DNA of 64,000 nt from Flavobacterium sp. N2820. GTDB lineage: Bacteria > Bacteroidota > Bacteroidia > Flavobacteriales > Flavobacteriaceae. The first letter of the stretch is position 1. Each line of letters begins with the position of its first letter. The position numbers and the translations under genes were made by a program. The DNA is taken from assembly GCF_025947285.1 (NCBI RefSeq), contig NZ_CP110008.1, forward strand, positions 496,001 through 560,000, written 5' to 3'. This document shows positions 52,072 through 61,602 of this stretch, in pieces. The notes under the pieces are model-generated. The model was not told where the DNA came from. It was given only the letters and a program-made list of their open reading frames with translations, and made no database searches.

Positions 52072-52545
52072 TTATTGATGATGATAAGGTTCATTTCTTA
52101 AAATCGTAAAACCTCTATAAATTTGTTCTATTACAAACAAACGAACCATTTGATGCGAAAAAGTCATTTCTGATAGCGATACTTTTCCTTGTGCTTTTTG
52201 ATACACTAAATCACTAAAACCATACGGACCTCCAATGACAAAAACCAATGTTTTTATTCCAGCATTCATTTTCTTTTGTAAATAATCAGAAAAGGCTACA
52301 CTACTAAAGGTTTTTCCATTTTCATCCAATAAAATCAACTGATCAGTTGCACTAATCTTTGATAAAATTAGTTCGCCTTCTTTTTCTTTTTGTTGTGCTT
52401 CTGATAAATTCTTTACGTTTTTAATATCGGGAATTATTTCTAAATCAAATTTTACGTAAAAAGACAATCGTTTGATATAATCATCAATTAACGTTTGTAA
52501 CGATTTATTATCTGTTTTTCCTATAGCTATTAGCCTAATGTTCAT
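52072..52545 (-). CDS. rlmH: 23S rRNA (pseudouridine1915-N3)-methyltransferase
   Basis: SPOUT methyltransferase that modifies pseudouridine 1915 in helix 69 of 23S rRNA. 157 residues. The SPOUT knot is seen in KTLVFVIGGPYGFSDLVYQK and the C-terminal LSEMTFSHQMVRLFVIEQIY with RAFTI-type GFTILRNEPYHH. The SAM-binding glycine loop is GGPYGF. It converges with the hybrid kinase gene with one base between the stop codons and no terminator, so the two transcripts must overlap. Confidence 0.95.
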   Translation of the reverse strand: MNIRLIAIGKTDNKSLQTLIDDYIKRLSFYVKFDLEIIPDIKNVKNLSEAQQKEKEGELILSKISATDQLILLDENGKTFSSVAFSDYLQKKMNAGIKTLVFVIGGPYGFSDLVYQKAQGKVSLSEMTFSHQMVRLFVIEQIYRGFTILRNEPYHHQ

Positions 52546-52560
52546 GTAAATTGAATAAAA

Positions 52561-52620
52561 AAAATATAGGCAAAATTAAAGTTTACGTTTTAAAATAAAC
52601 TATAATTTCACCTATATTTT
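52561..52620 (-). terminator. long hairpin between the M28 peptidase gene and rlmH
   Basis: AAAATATAGG (52561-52570) pairs with CCTATATTTT (52611-52620). After a 2x2 mismatch, AAATTAAAGTTTA (52573-52585) pairs with TAAACTATAATTT (52596-52608) with one mismatch, leaving a 10-base loop. About 22 of 23 stem pairs form. The A-run at 52554-52564 gives a T-run for minus-strand transcription, so it probably terminates the M28 transcript. Confidence 0.8.
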
Positions 52621-52635
52621 TATTGTTTTAAAGAT

Positions 52636-53655
52636 TTATTTTCCGTCTCTATCAACTTTAATTTTTTCAGGACGATTTGCTAATTCCCATGCTAAACCAA
52701 AGGCTAATTGAGCTCTTTTTGCTAGTGCATCATATTCAATTTTATCAGGAGTATCAGTAGGTTTGTGATAATCTGCGTGAATCCCATTAAAAAAGAAAAT
52801 TGCTGGAATTCCTTTTTTTGCAAAATTATAATGATCCGAACGGTAGTAAATTCTTTCAGGATCATTTCTATCGTTGTATTTATAATCAAAATCTAATTTT
52901 GTGTATTTTGAATTTACTTCCTCATTGATTGTATGTAATTCACTACTCAATCGATCTGAACCAATTACATATACATAATTATTGGTATTTGGATGCAAAG
53001 TATCGCGTCTACCAATCATATCAATGTTAATATTTGCCACAGTATTTTTTAAAGGAAACAAAGGGTTTTCAGAATAAAATCTTGAACCATGTAATCCGTG
53101 TTCTTCGCCGGTTACATGCAAAAATAAAATGGAACGTTTAGGACCATGACCTTTTTTTACGGCTTCATTAAAAGCTTGTGCTATTTCTAATAAAGCAACT
53201 GTTCCAGAACCATCGTCATCTGCACCATTATAAATTTCTCCATTTTTCATACCTACGTGGTCATAGTGTGCAGAAATAACAACAATTTCTTCTGGTTTTT
53301 CTGAACCTTTTATAAATGCCCAAATGTTTTCTGAATCATTTAATTTAGGCGCAAACCCTCTTTTCATAAAATCAGAAGGCACTTTTTGATACCAATCTGT
53401 TGCCGCTTCTGGGAAAGAAACGCCCATTTTTTTATACTCTTCAATTAAATAATTTCCTGCTTTTTTTTGTCCAGTTTCACCTGTATTTCTACCTTCCATT
53501 TCATCACCAGCAACCACATAAAGATGTTTGCTTAACTCTGGAGCCGTAATTGTGTTAATGTAAGTGCCAAGATCTGCTTTTGTAGCAAGCTTTGTTGATG
53601 AACAACTCATCAAAATCAAAGACAAAACAGCACCTGAAAACAATATTTTTTTCAT
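52636..53655 (-). CDS. M28 family zinc metallopeptidase, lipoprotein
   Basis: 339-residue exopeptidase of the aminopeptidase/QC-like M28 family, anchored as a lipoprotein (lipobox LMSC, Cys18). The two-zinc site is complete: VVISAHYDHVG (His), NGADDDGSGTVALLEI (bridging Asp), HVTGEEHGLHGSRFY (catalytic Glu and ligand), NINIDMIGRRD (Asp) and FFNGIHADYHKPTDTPDKI (His). Likely trims peptides in the periplasm or at the outer membrane. TATATTTG at 53695-53688 (minus) is a possible -7 element. Divergent from selO. Confidence 0.93.
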   Translation of the reverse strand: MKKILFSGAVLSLILMSCSSTKLATKADLGTYINTITAPELSKHLYVVAGDEMEGRNTGETGQKKAGNYLIEEYKKMGVSFPEAATDWYQKVPSDFMKRGFAPKLNDSENIWAFIKGSEKPEEIVVISAHYDHVGMKNGEIYNGADDDGSGTVALLEIAQAFNEAVKKGHGPKRSILFLHVTGEEHGLHGSRFYSENPLFPLKNTVANINIDMIGRRDTLHPNTNNYVYVIGSDRLSSELHTINEEVNSKYTKLDFDYKYNDRNDPERIYYRSDHYNFAKKGIPAIFFFNGIHADYHKPTDTPDKIEYDALAKRAQLAFGLAWELANRPEKIKVDRDGK

Positions 53656-53792
53656 AAAAATTGGTTTTTTGGTTTTTAATTGTAAAACAAATATAATTAG
53701 TTAGTAGCAGAAATAGTTTTTTTATTACACTTTCAATGCTAATTTTAACAAAATTTGAAGATTAATACTGATTAACACAAATTTACATTGAG

Positions 53793-53800
53793 TAACTTTG
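53793..53800 (+). promoter_or_regulatory. candidate -7 element for selO
   Basis: TAACTTTG is a full TAnnTTTG match, 22 bases before the ATG at 53823. A CTG, not TTG, sits 22 bases upstream. Confidence 0.45.
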
Positions 53801-53822
53801 CATAAAACAACCCTTTTGTACA

Positions 53823-55382
53823 ATGAAATTATACTTAGACGATACATTTAATAAGAAATTACCAGCCGATTTAAATACATCAAATACAAGAAGGCAAGTG
53901 TTTGATGCTGCTTTTTCATTTGTGTCACCACGTATTCCTTCTTGTCCAAAATTAATTCATGTTGCTGATGAAGTTGCTCAATTATTAGGTATTACCGATT
54001 CAGTAACCAAGTCGTCAGATTTTTTAAATTTAGTTTCAGGTGCTACAATTTATCCCAATACTAAACCTTATGCAATGGCATATGCTGGACATCAATTTGG
54101 TAATTGGGCCGGGCAATTAGGTGATGGAAGAGCAATTAATTTATTTGAAATTTTATATAATAATAAACGTTGGTCCTTACAATTAAAAGGGGCAGGAGAG
54201 ACACCTTATTCCAGAACAGCAGATGGCTTAGCGGTTTTGCGTTCCTCAATTCGGGAGCATTTGTGTAGTGAAGCGATGTATTATTTAGGAGTACCAACTA
54301 CTCGTTCGCTAGCTTTGGTAACGAGTGGAGACAAAGTTTTACGGGATGTTTTATACAATGGAAATGCAGCTTATGAAGAAGGTGCTATTGTATGTAGAGT
54401 TGCTCCGACCTTTATTCGATTTGGAAATTTTCAGTTGTTTGCTGCTCGTAAAGACATTAAAAACCTTCAGCTTTTGGCGGATTATACCATTCACTATTTT
54501 TATCCTGAAATCACCACTTCTGGGAAAGATAAATACGTGCAATTTTATCAAGAAATCATTCAACGAACTTTAAAAATGGTTTTGCATTGGCAATGCGTAG
54601 GATTTGTACATGGGGTTATGAATACCGATAATATGTCTATTTTAGGAGTAACAATTGATTATGGTCCATATGGTTGGTTAGAAGATTATGACCCAGATTG
54701 GACACCCAATACAACTGATGCCGAAGGAAAAAGATATCGTTTTAGAAATCAACCCGATATTGCTTTATGGAATTTGGTGCAGCTTGGAAATGCTTTGTAT
54801 CCTTTAATTGAAGATATTCATGCCATGGAAGAGGTTTTAAATGGTTATAGTAAAACATTTGACTTGGAGTTTCCTAAAATGATGCAACAAAAAGTAGGAT
54901 TGACTTCTAATTATGATGCAAATTTTCAGGATGAATTGACAACTTTATTAACCATTTCTGAAACCGATATGACTATTTTTTATCGCAATTTAGCTAATAT
55001 ATTAAAAAATGACTCATCAGAAGAAGCTTTAGCCAAAGTTGAGGTTGCTTTTTATCAACCTGAGAACATTATTAATGATTTAAAAGCACGTTGGGTGAAT
55101 TGGATGAAATCATATTTAGAGAAAATTAAAGCTGAAAATTTTTCAGACGAAGAAAGAAAACAAGACATGAATTTAGTTAATCCAAAATATGTATTGCGAA
55201 ATTACATGGCACAAATGGCTATTGAAGCTGCAGAAAAAGAGGATTTTTCTGTTATTAATGAATTGTATGTTTTGCTTAAAAATCCATACAATGAACAGTT
55301 AGAGCATGAAAAATGGTTTGCAAAACGACCAGAGTGGGCTCGCAATAAAGTTGGATGTTCTATGTTGTCTTGTAGTTCTTAA
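53823..55382 (+). CDS. selO: SelO/YdiU protein AMPylase
   Basis: Pseudokinase-fold enzyme that transfers AMP to Ser, Thr or Tyr of proteins and has been linked to oxidative stress in other bacteria. 519 residues, a little longer than E. coli YdiU. Family signatures are YAGHQFGNWAGQLGDGRAIN, QLKGAGETPYSRTADGLAVL, RSSIREHLCSEAMYYLGVPT, VCRVAPTFIRFGNFQLF, FVHGVMNTDNMSILGVTIDY and FRNQPDIALWNLVQLGNAL. It ends GCSMLSCSS, with cysteine at the place where eukaryotic SelO has selenocysteine. Divergent from the M28 gene and followed by a 143-base AT-rich spacer before the PAS kinase. Confidence 0.94.
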   Translation: MKLYLDDTFNKKLPADLNTSNTRRQVFDAAFSFVSPRIPSCPKLIHVADEVAQLLGITDSVTKSSDFLNLVSGATIYPNTKPYAMAYAGHQFGNWAGQLGDGRAINLFEILYNNKRWSLQLKGAGETPYSRTADGLAVLRSSIREHLCSEAMYYLGVPTTRSLALVTSGDKVLRDVLYNGNAAYEEGAIVCRVAPTFIRFGNFQLFAARKDIKNLQLLADYTIHYFYPEITTSGKDKYVQFYQEIIQRTLKMVLHWQCVGFVHGVMNTDNMSILGVTIDYGPYGWLEDYDPDWTPNTTDAEGKRYRFRNQPDIALWNLVQLGNALYPLIEDIHAMEEVLNGYSKTFDLEFPKMMQQKVGLTSNYDANFQDELTTLLTISETDMTIFYRNLANILKNDSSEEALAKVEVAFYQPENIINDLKARWVNWMKSYLEKIKAENFSDEERKQDMNLVNPKYVLRNYMAQMAIEAAEKEDFSVINELYVLLKNPYNEQLEHEKWFAKRPEWARNKVGCSMLSCSS

Positions 55383-55525
55383 TTTGTTCTTTTACAGCAC
55401 TTTATGTGTTTTTTAGTTAAAAAAAATTACAGATAATTTAATATTTATTTTTTTTATTAAAAAAATTAATGTTTATTTGTAACAAATTCCCCCTACTTTG
55501 AAATAAATGTAACATAAATTTTTTT

Positions 55526-58500
55526 ATGATTGACATTGTACCCCTACAGAATAATTTCAAAGAATTTAGGGATTTTGTTTTAGATGATTTTATTAGTAAA
55601 CAATTAGATAATACAATTAATTATTTAGTTGATTATCTTGAATTGCCTTATGCTTATATTTTTCTTTCTCAAGAAGATGAAACTTTTTATAAAATAAGTG
55701 GCAATTTTGAGCCTTCATTTCTTCCATCAGCTTTTACGGAATTTACGAATCAAATTATTGCAAATAATACGTCCTGTATAAAATCAAATTTAAAGGAAAA
55801 ATTAAACCTAGTTCATTCCTCTACAGAAATACAGTTTTTTTCAGGTTTTCCTATTACAATTCATGAAAAAGAAGTAATAGGAACTATTTGTTTTTTAGAT
55901 ATAACGAATAAAGAGTTTTCAGATAAAGATTTGAAAACTATACAGTTTTCTATTGACAATCTACAATCTTTCTTAAAATTACACCTTGAAAATTTTAATT
56001 TTGAAAAAGCCATTACTAAAAGTAAAGAACGATTTGATTTATTTATAGAAAATTCTAAAGAGATTTTTTATGAACTTCAATTGGATGGAACAATACTTTA
56101 TGTTTCAGAAAGTTGGACAGAAAATATTGGGCATGAAGTCGATGAAATAATAGGAAAAAATACGGCCAACTTAATTCATCCAGATGATATAGAAAGTGTT
56201 TATGAGTTTTTAAGCAAATTAATTGTCAATCAAAAATGTGCTGAAGCGGTTGTATATAGACTACTTCACAAAAATGGATATTATGTTTGGCACTCAACTG
56301 ATGTCAAGTTGATTGAACGCGATAATCAGTTTTATTACATTGGAAATTGTAGGGATATTACTAATTTTATTAAGGCTCAAGAAGAAATTTCTTATCAAAA
56401 AGAGTTTTATGAAAAGATATTAGATCGTTTGCCTATCGATTTGGGTGTTTGGGACATAAATCATAAATATTTATACTTAAATCAAGCGGCTATTCGAAAT
56501 AATGAGCTAAGAAAGTTTATTATTGGAAAAGACGATTTTGATTATGCTAAGCATACCAAAAGAGACGATACTTTTGCAAAATTGCGTAGAGAGCGATTTG
56601 TTAAGGCATTAGATACCAGAGAAATTGTAGAGTGGGAAGATCAAATTATTGGTTTGCAAGGAGAACTGTTTTTTCATACTCGAAAATTTATTCCAATTTA
56701 CAATGATGATGGTAGCTTTGATATGATGACGGGTTACGGAATTGATTTGACTGAAAGCAAAAGAATTAATGAAGAAATTTTAAGAAGTCGTCAATTAATT
56801 AATAGTGTCATTCAAAATGCCGCTGTAGGTATAATTGTTCAAGGTCCTCAATCTGAATTTTTAGAATACAACAGAGCCGCTTGTGAAATGCTAGGCCTTA
56901 CAGAAGACCAAATGTTAGGGAAGTCATCATTTGATCCACATTGGAAGGTTATTCATTTAGATGGAACAGAATTTAAACCCGAAGAACATCCTGTACCTCA
57001 AGCAATTAAAAAAGAAATTCCTATTAACAATATCACAATGGGAGTACATAGACCAATTACGAATGATTTAGTATGGTTGCTTGTAGACGCCATTCCTGTA
57101 TTAGGGGAGTCAAAAGAATTGCTTTATGTTATTTGTACTTTTAATGATATTACCGCCAGAAAAAAAGCCGAAGATGCTTTAAAAATTAGCAACGAAAGAT
57201 TTACATATGCCAGTGAGGCTACTTCAGATGCCTTATGGGATTGGGATATTATCAACAATGAAATTTTTGTAGGGGAAAGTTATTCCTATTTATTTGGCTA
57301 TCAATTTAAAGATAATATCATTCCTGCAGAAATATGTGAAAGCTTTGTTCATCCTTTAGATAAAGAACGTTATGATGCATCTATTGATAAAGCACTAGAT
57401 GAAGGCAATACAAAATGGTCTCATGAATATCGTTATTTAAAGGCGAATGGTAATTATGCTTATGTTAGTGATAAAGCTATTATTATTAGAGATGATAAAG
57501 GCAATCCTGTTCGTATGATTGGTGCTATGCAAAATATTACCAAAGAGAAAAAATTAAACGATAAATTATTACAAAGTGAAGAACGCTTTAAAGGTGCTTT
57601 CTTTCATTCTTCACTTGGAATGGCTATTGTTGATTTAGATGGCTATTGGATTGAAGTAAATGACAGATTGTGTCAAATTTTAGGCTATACAAATGAAGAA
57701 TTTAAAAAACTTACCTTTTCTGAAATAACATATTTTGAAGATTTAGCGGAAGATTTAGACAATAAAGCAAAACTGGTTAAAGGAGAACAGCCCGGTTTTA
57801 GTATGGAAAAAAGATATGTTCATAAAAACAAATCTTTGATATGGGTATTGTTATCGGTTTCTTTAGTTCGAAATGCACAGGGTAAAATTCAGCATTATGT
57901 TGCACAAATTATCGATATCTCGGAACGAAAGAAAATGGAAGAGGAAAACCGAATATTGATAGAAGAAAATAATAGAAACAAAGCCATACAATTAAATGAG
58001 GTTAAAAACATGTATCGATTATTGGCAGATAATATTATTGATTTGGTTTGTTTGCATAGTTTAGATACAACTTTTCAATATGTTTCACCTTCTGTAAAAA
58101 CTTTATTAGGATATAGTCCTCAAGAATTAATTGGGACACTTCCAGAACAATTAGTACATCCAGATGATTTAGAGAAGTTCAAAAAACAATCTAAAAAAAT
58201 TCTTTCACGTACGGGTGGTTTTTCAGAGCAATTAAGGTTAAGAAACGCATCGGGAGAATATTCCTGGTTCGAAACCAATGCAACTTTAGTTTTTGAAAAT
58301 GGCATCCCTGTTAGTTTTCAATCCAGTACTAGGGATATTACGCAACGTAAAAAAGCAGAAAAAATTATCGAAGATACCTTGGTGCAGGAACGTCAGTTAA
58401 ACGAATTAAGAACCAACTTAGTATCAACAATTTCACACGAGTTTAGAACTCCTATGACAACGATTAGAACCAGTGCAGAGTTGATTACGATGTATTTGGA

Positions 58501-59095
58501 AGGAAGCGAATTTAACTTCAATCCTCAAGTAGAAAAAAGGGTTCAAACAATTACAGAAGAAATAGATCGAATCGTTGAATTAATGGATGCTGTTTTAACA
58601 ATTTCAAAAGATGATGCGGGTAAAACTAATTTCAGTCCTGTTTATTGTAATTTAAAAGAAATTTGTTTAGATGTTATTGAAACCAGTTATGGACATTTAA
58701 AAGACAGTAGAGGAGTAGATGCAACTTATGAAGATGAAGCAATTATATTTGCCGATGTCAATTTGATAAAATATACCTTATTTAATGTACTTAGTAATGC
58801 CTTTAAATATTCAGAAGGTTCACAAAATGTAAAACTGCACCTTTTTATTAAAGAACAAAATGTAGTTATTGAAGTTATAGATTTTGGTATAGGAATTCCA
58901 CAAGAAGACCAGTCAAAACTTTTCAATACATTTTACAGAGCGAGTAACTCAAACGGTATTCAGGGTACCGGACTTGGTTTATACATTATTAAAATGTTTA
59001 CCAAGAAAAATTCTGGAAAAGTAAAATTAGAAAGTCAATTAGGAAAAGGAACCAAAGTAACTTTAAAATTCCCATTAGTAACCCTTCAACAATAG
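55526..59095 (+). CDS. soluble histidine kinase with GAF-like and six PAS domains
   Basis: 1189 residues without any transmembrane segment, so a cytoplasmic sensor. Order: GAF-like domain (about 15-155); PAS domains at about 165-290, 292-412, 415-545, 550-675, 680-805 and 835-952, most ending with a PAC-type DIT/DIS-x-RKK motif; coiled coil; HisKA with TISHEFRTPMTTIR (near 972); ATPase domain with NVLSNAFKYS, DFGIGIP and GTGLGLYIIKMFT. Ligands of the PAS domains are unknown. The receiver protein that follows 3 bases later is the likely partner. Confidence 0.9.
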   Translation: MIDIVPLQNNFKEFRDFVLDDFISKQLDNTINYLVDYLELPYAYIFLSQEDETFYKISGNFEPSFLPSAFTEFTNQIIANNTSCIKSNLKEKLNLVHSSTEIQFFSGFPITIHEKEVIGTICFLDITNKEFSDKDLKTIQFSIDNLQSFLKLHLENFNFEKAITKSKERFDLFIENSKEIFYELQLDGTILYVSESWTENIGHEVDEIIGKNTANLIHPDDIESVYEFLSKLIVNQKCAEAVVYRLLHKNGYYVWHSTDVKLIERDNQFYYIGNCRDITNFIKAQEEISYQKEFYEKILDRLPIDLGVWDINHKYLYLNQAAIRNNELRKFIIGKDDFDYAKHTKRDDTFAKLRRERFVKALDTREIVEWEDQIIGLQGELFFHTRKFIPIYNDDGSFDMMTGYGIDLTESKRINEEILRSRQLINSVIQNAAVGIIVQGPQSEFLEYNRAACEMLGLTEDQMLGKSSFDPHWKVIHLDGTEFKPEEHPVPQAIKKEIPINNITMGVHRPITNDLVWLLVDAIPVLGESKELLYVICTFNDITARKKAEDALKISNERFTYASEATSDALWDWDIINNEIFVGESYSYLFGYQFKDNIIPAEICESFVHPLDKERYDASIDKALDEGNTKWSHEYRYLKANGNYAYVSDKAIIIRDDKGNPVRMIGAMQNITKEKKLNDKLLQSEERFKGAFFHSSLGMAIVDLDGYWIEVNDRLCQILGYTNEEFKKLTFSEITYFEDLAEDLDNKAKLVKGEQPGFSMEKRYVHKNKSLIWVLLSVSLVRNAQGKIQHYVAQIIDISERKKMEEENRILIEENNRNKAIQLNEVKNMYRLLADNIIDLVCLHSLDTTFQYVSPSVKTLLGYSPQELIGTLPEQLVHPDDLEKFKKQSKKILSRTGGFSEQLRLRNASGEYSWFETNATLVFENGIPVSFQSSTRDITQRKKAEKIIEDTLVQERQLNELRTNLVSTISHEFRTPMTTIRTSAELITMYLEGSEFNFNPQVEKRVQTITEEIDRIVELMDAVLTISKDDAGKTNFSPVYCNLKEICLDVIETSYGHLKDSRGVDATYEDEAIIFADVNLIKYTLFNVLSNAFKYSEGSQNVKLHLFIKEQNVVIEVIDFGIGIPQEDQSKLFNTFYRASNSNGIQGTGLGLYIIKMFTKKNSGKVKLESQLGKGTKVTLKFPLVTLQQ

Positions 59096-59098
59096 AGT

Positions 59099-59458
59099 AT
59101 GCCAAAAATATTGATTATTGATGACGAAATTAATCTACGCGAAACAATAGCAGAAATGCTGACTTATTTAGGGTATGAAATTTACTTATCTACCGATGGT
59201 TTAGATGGCTTAGAAAAGGTAAAAAGTGTGCAACCCCATTTGATAATTTGTGATATTATGATGCCAGTTTTAGACGGATATGGTTTTATGGAACACCATC
59301 AATCGTCTGATTATAAGCACATACCTGTTTTGTTTTTATCGGCTAAAGTGGAGCCAAGAGACAAAGAAAAAGGGATCGCGCTTGGGGTAAAAGATTATAT
59401 TACAAAACCCTTTACTTTTAAAGATTTAAAAGCAACGATTGATTTGTTTTTAACATAA
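59099..59458 (+). CDS. single-domain response regulator (CheY-like)
   Basis: 119 residues, receiver domain only. Acidic pocket DDE at 8-10, phospho-acceptor Asp52 in IICDIMMPVLDGYGFM, then VLFLSAKVEPRDKEKG (Ser/Thr position) and DYITKPFTFKDL (lysine). It lacks an output domain and must act by protein contact or as a phosphorelay intermediate. Three bases after the six-PAS kinase, surely one operon. Confidence 0.92.
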   Translation: MPKILIIDDEINLRETIAEMLTYLGYEIYLSTDGLDGLEKVKSVQPHLIICDIMMPVLDGYGFMEHHQSSDYKHIPVLFLSAKVEPRDKEKGIALGVKDYITKPFTFKDLKATIDLFLT

Positions 59459-59516
59459 AAGGAATTAATTTTTTAAAGTCTGTACTTTGTTCTAACTTCG
59501 TAGTTTAAAAAAAAGT

Positions 59517-59852
59517 ATGAAAAATTGGAATCCAATTACAACAGCACAAGACGTTTTAACGATCATTGAAAATTCGGTTGAAAAGCCGCAAATTATTTTT
59601 AAAGATAGCGTTACCTGTGGCATCAGTGCTTATGCAAAAGAGCGTTTGGTTAGCGGAAATGATCTATTGATAGCTAAAGCCGATTTTAATTATTTAGACT
59701 TACTTTCATACCGAAGTGTTTCTAATTTTATTGCCGATGAACTGAACGTAATTCACCAATCGCCACAAATTATCGTATTGAAAAATAAAGAAGTCGTTTA
59801 TCGTGTTTCACATCATAGCATTCAACCCGAAGATATTGCGAAGTATTTGTAA
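59517..59852 (+). CDS. ytxJ: YtxJ-type bacilliredoxin-like protein
   Basis: 111-residue thioredoxin-fold protein of the bacillithiol-linked YtxJ family, thought to remove bacillithiol from mixed disulfides. The active site is a single cysteine, Cys34 in SVTCGISAYA (TCxxS), with the cis-proline region QSPQIIVLKNKEVVYRVSHH near the end. It implies that the organism makes bacillithiol; no synthesis gene is in this window. The last 42 codons and stop (59725-59852) occur again, diverged at 8 bases, at 61996-62124, beyond the PAS kinase and receiver. This copy is complete and looks functional. Confidence 0.9.
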   Translation: MKNWNPITTAQDVLTIIENSVEKPQIIFKDSVTCGISAYAKERLVSGNDLLIAKADFNYLDLLSYRSVSNFIADELNVIHQSPQIIVLKNKEVVYRVSHHSIQPEDIAKYL

Positions 59853-60027
59853 TAACAAATACTATTTTTTATGATAATTAATTTTTATATCTATTTGATT
59901 ATTTTTTAAATTTTTTATAAAAATAAAATTCGCATTAATTGTTGCATAAAATTGAAGAATTATTATTAAATTTAAGCAAATACTGATAATTTAACATTTA
60001 AAAATGTGAATTGTAAAAAAAGATGCT

Positions 60028-60035
60028 TAAATTTG
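60028..60035 (+). promoter_or_regulatory. candidate -7 element for the twin-PAS kinase
   Basis: TAAATTTG, 64 bases before the ATG at 60100, in a 247-base AT-rich spacer (59853-60099) with no gene. The nearest TTG upstream is only 14 bases away, shorter than the consensus spacing. Confidence 0.35.
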
Positions 60036-60099
60036 ATAATGTTTCAATCTAAATTAATTCTCTATTTAGGAAAATTTATATGCAACAAATCTTTTAGGT

Positions 60100-61602
60100 A
60101 TGATTAAAAAAGAAACTGAGGAAGACGAGCTTCTTAAGAAGATTAAAGAAATTTCCGATTACAAATATGCATTAGATGAATCATCAATACTTGCAATTAC
60201 AGATCAGAAAGGAATAATTCATCATGTAAACGATAACTTTTGCAGGATATCAAAGTATTCACGTGAAGAACTTTTAGGAAAAGATCATCGCATTATCAAT
60301 TCTGGGTATCATCCGAAATCATATATTAAAAGCCTTTGGACAACTATTGCACGTGGTAAAATTTGGAAAGGAGAACTTAAAAATAGAGCAAAAGATGGGT
60401 CGGCCTATTGGGTAGATACTACGATTGTTCCTTTTTTAAATGAAGATGGAAAACCTTATCAATACGTAGCCATTCGTTCCGATATTACGGAGCGTAAACG
60501 AGGCGAAGAAGAGTTGCTTAAAAAGATTAAAGAAATTTCCGATTACAAATATGCTTTAGACGAATCTTCCATAGTTGCTATTACAAATCAAAAAGGAATT
60601 ATAACCCACGTAAATGATAATTTTTGCAAAATATCTAAGTATAGTCGCGAAGAATTAATAGGAAAAGATCATCGTATTATTAATTCATCTCATCATCCTA
60701 AAGAGTTTATTAAAGATTTGTGGACTACTATTGCTAATGGCAAAGTGTGGAAAGGTGAACTTAAAAACAAAGCAAAAGATGGGTCTGCTTATTGGGTTGA
60801 TACTACCATAGTTCCCTTTTTAAATGAACGAGGTAAGCCTTATCAATATGTAGCCATTCGTTCCGATATTTCTGAACGAAAAAGAGGAGAAGAAAGAATT
60901 GCTAAAATATTACTAGATATTGAACAACAAAACACACAATTGGTTGACTTTTGTAATATTGTTTCTCATAATCTTAGATCGCCATTAATTAATATCTCTA
61001 TGTTAATTGAATTTTTGGAAACCTGTGATGAGGAAGAAGAAAGAACTAAAATACTAAGTAAATTAAAACCTGTTGTAAATCATTTGAACACTATTTTTGA
61101 CGAATTAGTAGAATCATTACAAATCAAACAAGATTCGGAAATTGATTTAACACCTGTTGACTTGAAGAAAACCCTTGATACTATTTTAATGGTTTTTGAG
61201 ACACAAATTAATCAATATAGCGCCAATGTAAAAATTGATTTAGAAGAAACAATTGTAACATATTCTCAAAAATATGCCGACAGTATTTTAACGAATTTAG
61301 TAAGTAATGCATTAAAATATAAATCACCTAACCGATTGCTTACTTTGGATGTGAAAACCTACTACGACGATAAAGGTTTGGTTTTATCTGTTGCAGATAA
61401 TGGTTTAGGAATTGATTTAAACAGACACAAAAATAGTATGTTTAAAATTCGTAAAGTATTTCATGTGCATCCTGATTCTCGTGGTTTTGGATTATTTATA
61501 ACAAAAACCCAAGTAGATGCAATGGGTGGTGAAATATGGGTTGATAGCCTACCCGATGTAGGAAGTACCTTTTATATTAGATTAAACTCCAACACAATAT
61601 GA
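60100..61602 (+). CDS. histidine kinase with two near-identical tandem PAS domains
   Basis: 500 residues, no membrane segment. Two PAS-PAC units (about 9-137 and 138-265) repeat with a period of 384 bases (128 codons) and differ at only a few residues. Both contain SDYKYALDESS, VNDNFC and ISKYSREEL, GKDHRIIN and KAKDGSAYWVDTTIVPFLNE or the same with R, ending RSDI-ERKRGEE. The kinase core has NIVSHNLRSPLINI, with His near residue 289 in the HNLRSP variant of the H-box, then NLVSNALKYKS, DNGLGID and RGFGLFITKTQVD. The stop overlaps the receiver gene start (ATGA). The pair lies between ytxJ and a second ytxJ 3' end. Confidence 0.9.
   Translation: MIKKETEEDELLKKIKEISDYKYALDESSILAITDQKGIIHHVNDNFCRISKYSREELLGKDHRIINSGYHPKSYIKSLWTTIARGKIWKGELKNRAKDGSAYWVDTTIVPFLNEDGKPYQYVAIRSDITERKRGEEELLKKIKEISDYKYALDESSIVAITNQKGIITHVNDNFCKISKYSREELIGKDHRIINSSHHPKEFIKDLWTTIANGKVWKGELKNKAKDGSAYWVDTTIVPFLNERGKPYQYVAIRSDISERKRGEERIAKILLDIEQQNTQLVDFCNIVSHNLRSPLINISMLIEFLETCDEEEERTKILSKLKPVVNHLNTIFDELVESLQIKQDSEIDLTPVDLKKTLDTILMVFETQINQYSANVKIDLEETIVTYSQKYADSILTNLVSNALKYKSPNRLLTLDVKTYYDDKGLVLSVADNGLGIDLNRHKNSMFKIRKVFHVHPDSRGFGLFITKTQVDAMGGEIWVDSLPDVGSTFYIRLNSNTI

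Noticed and set aside
59099..59458. Truncated DNA-binding regulator
   Set aside because: The receiver is complete and ends cleanly after its last helix; single-domain regulators next to PAS kinases are normal.
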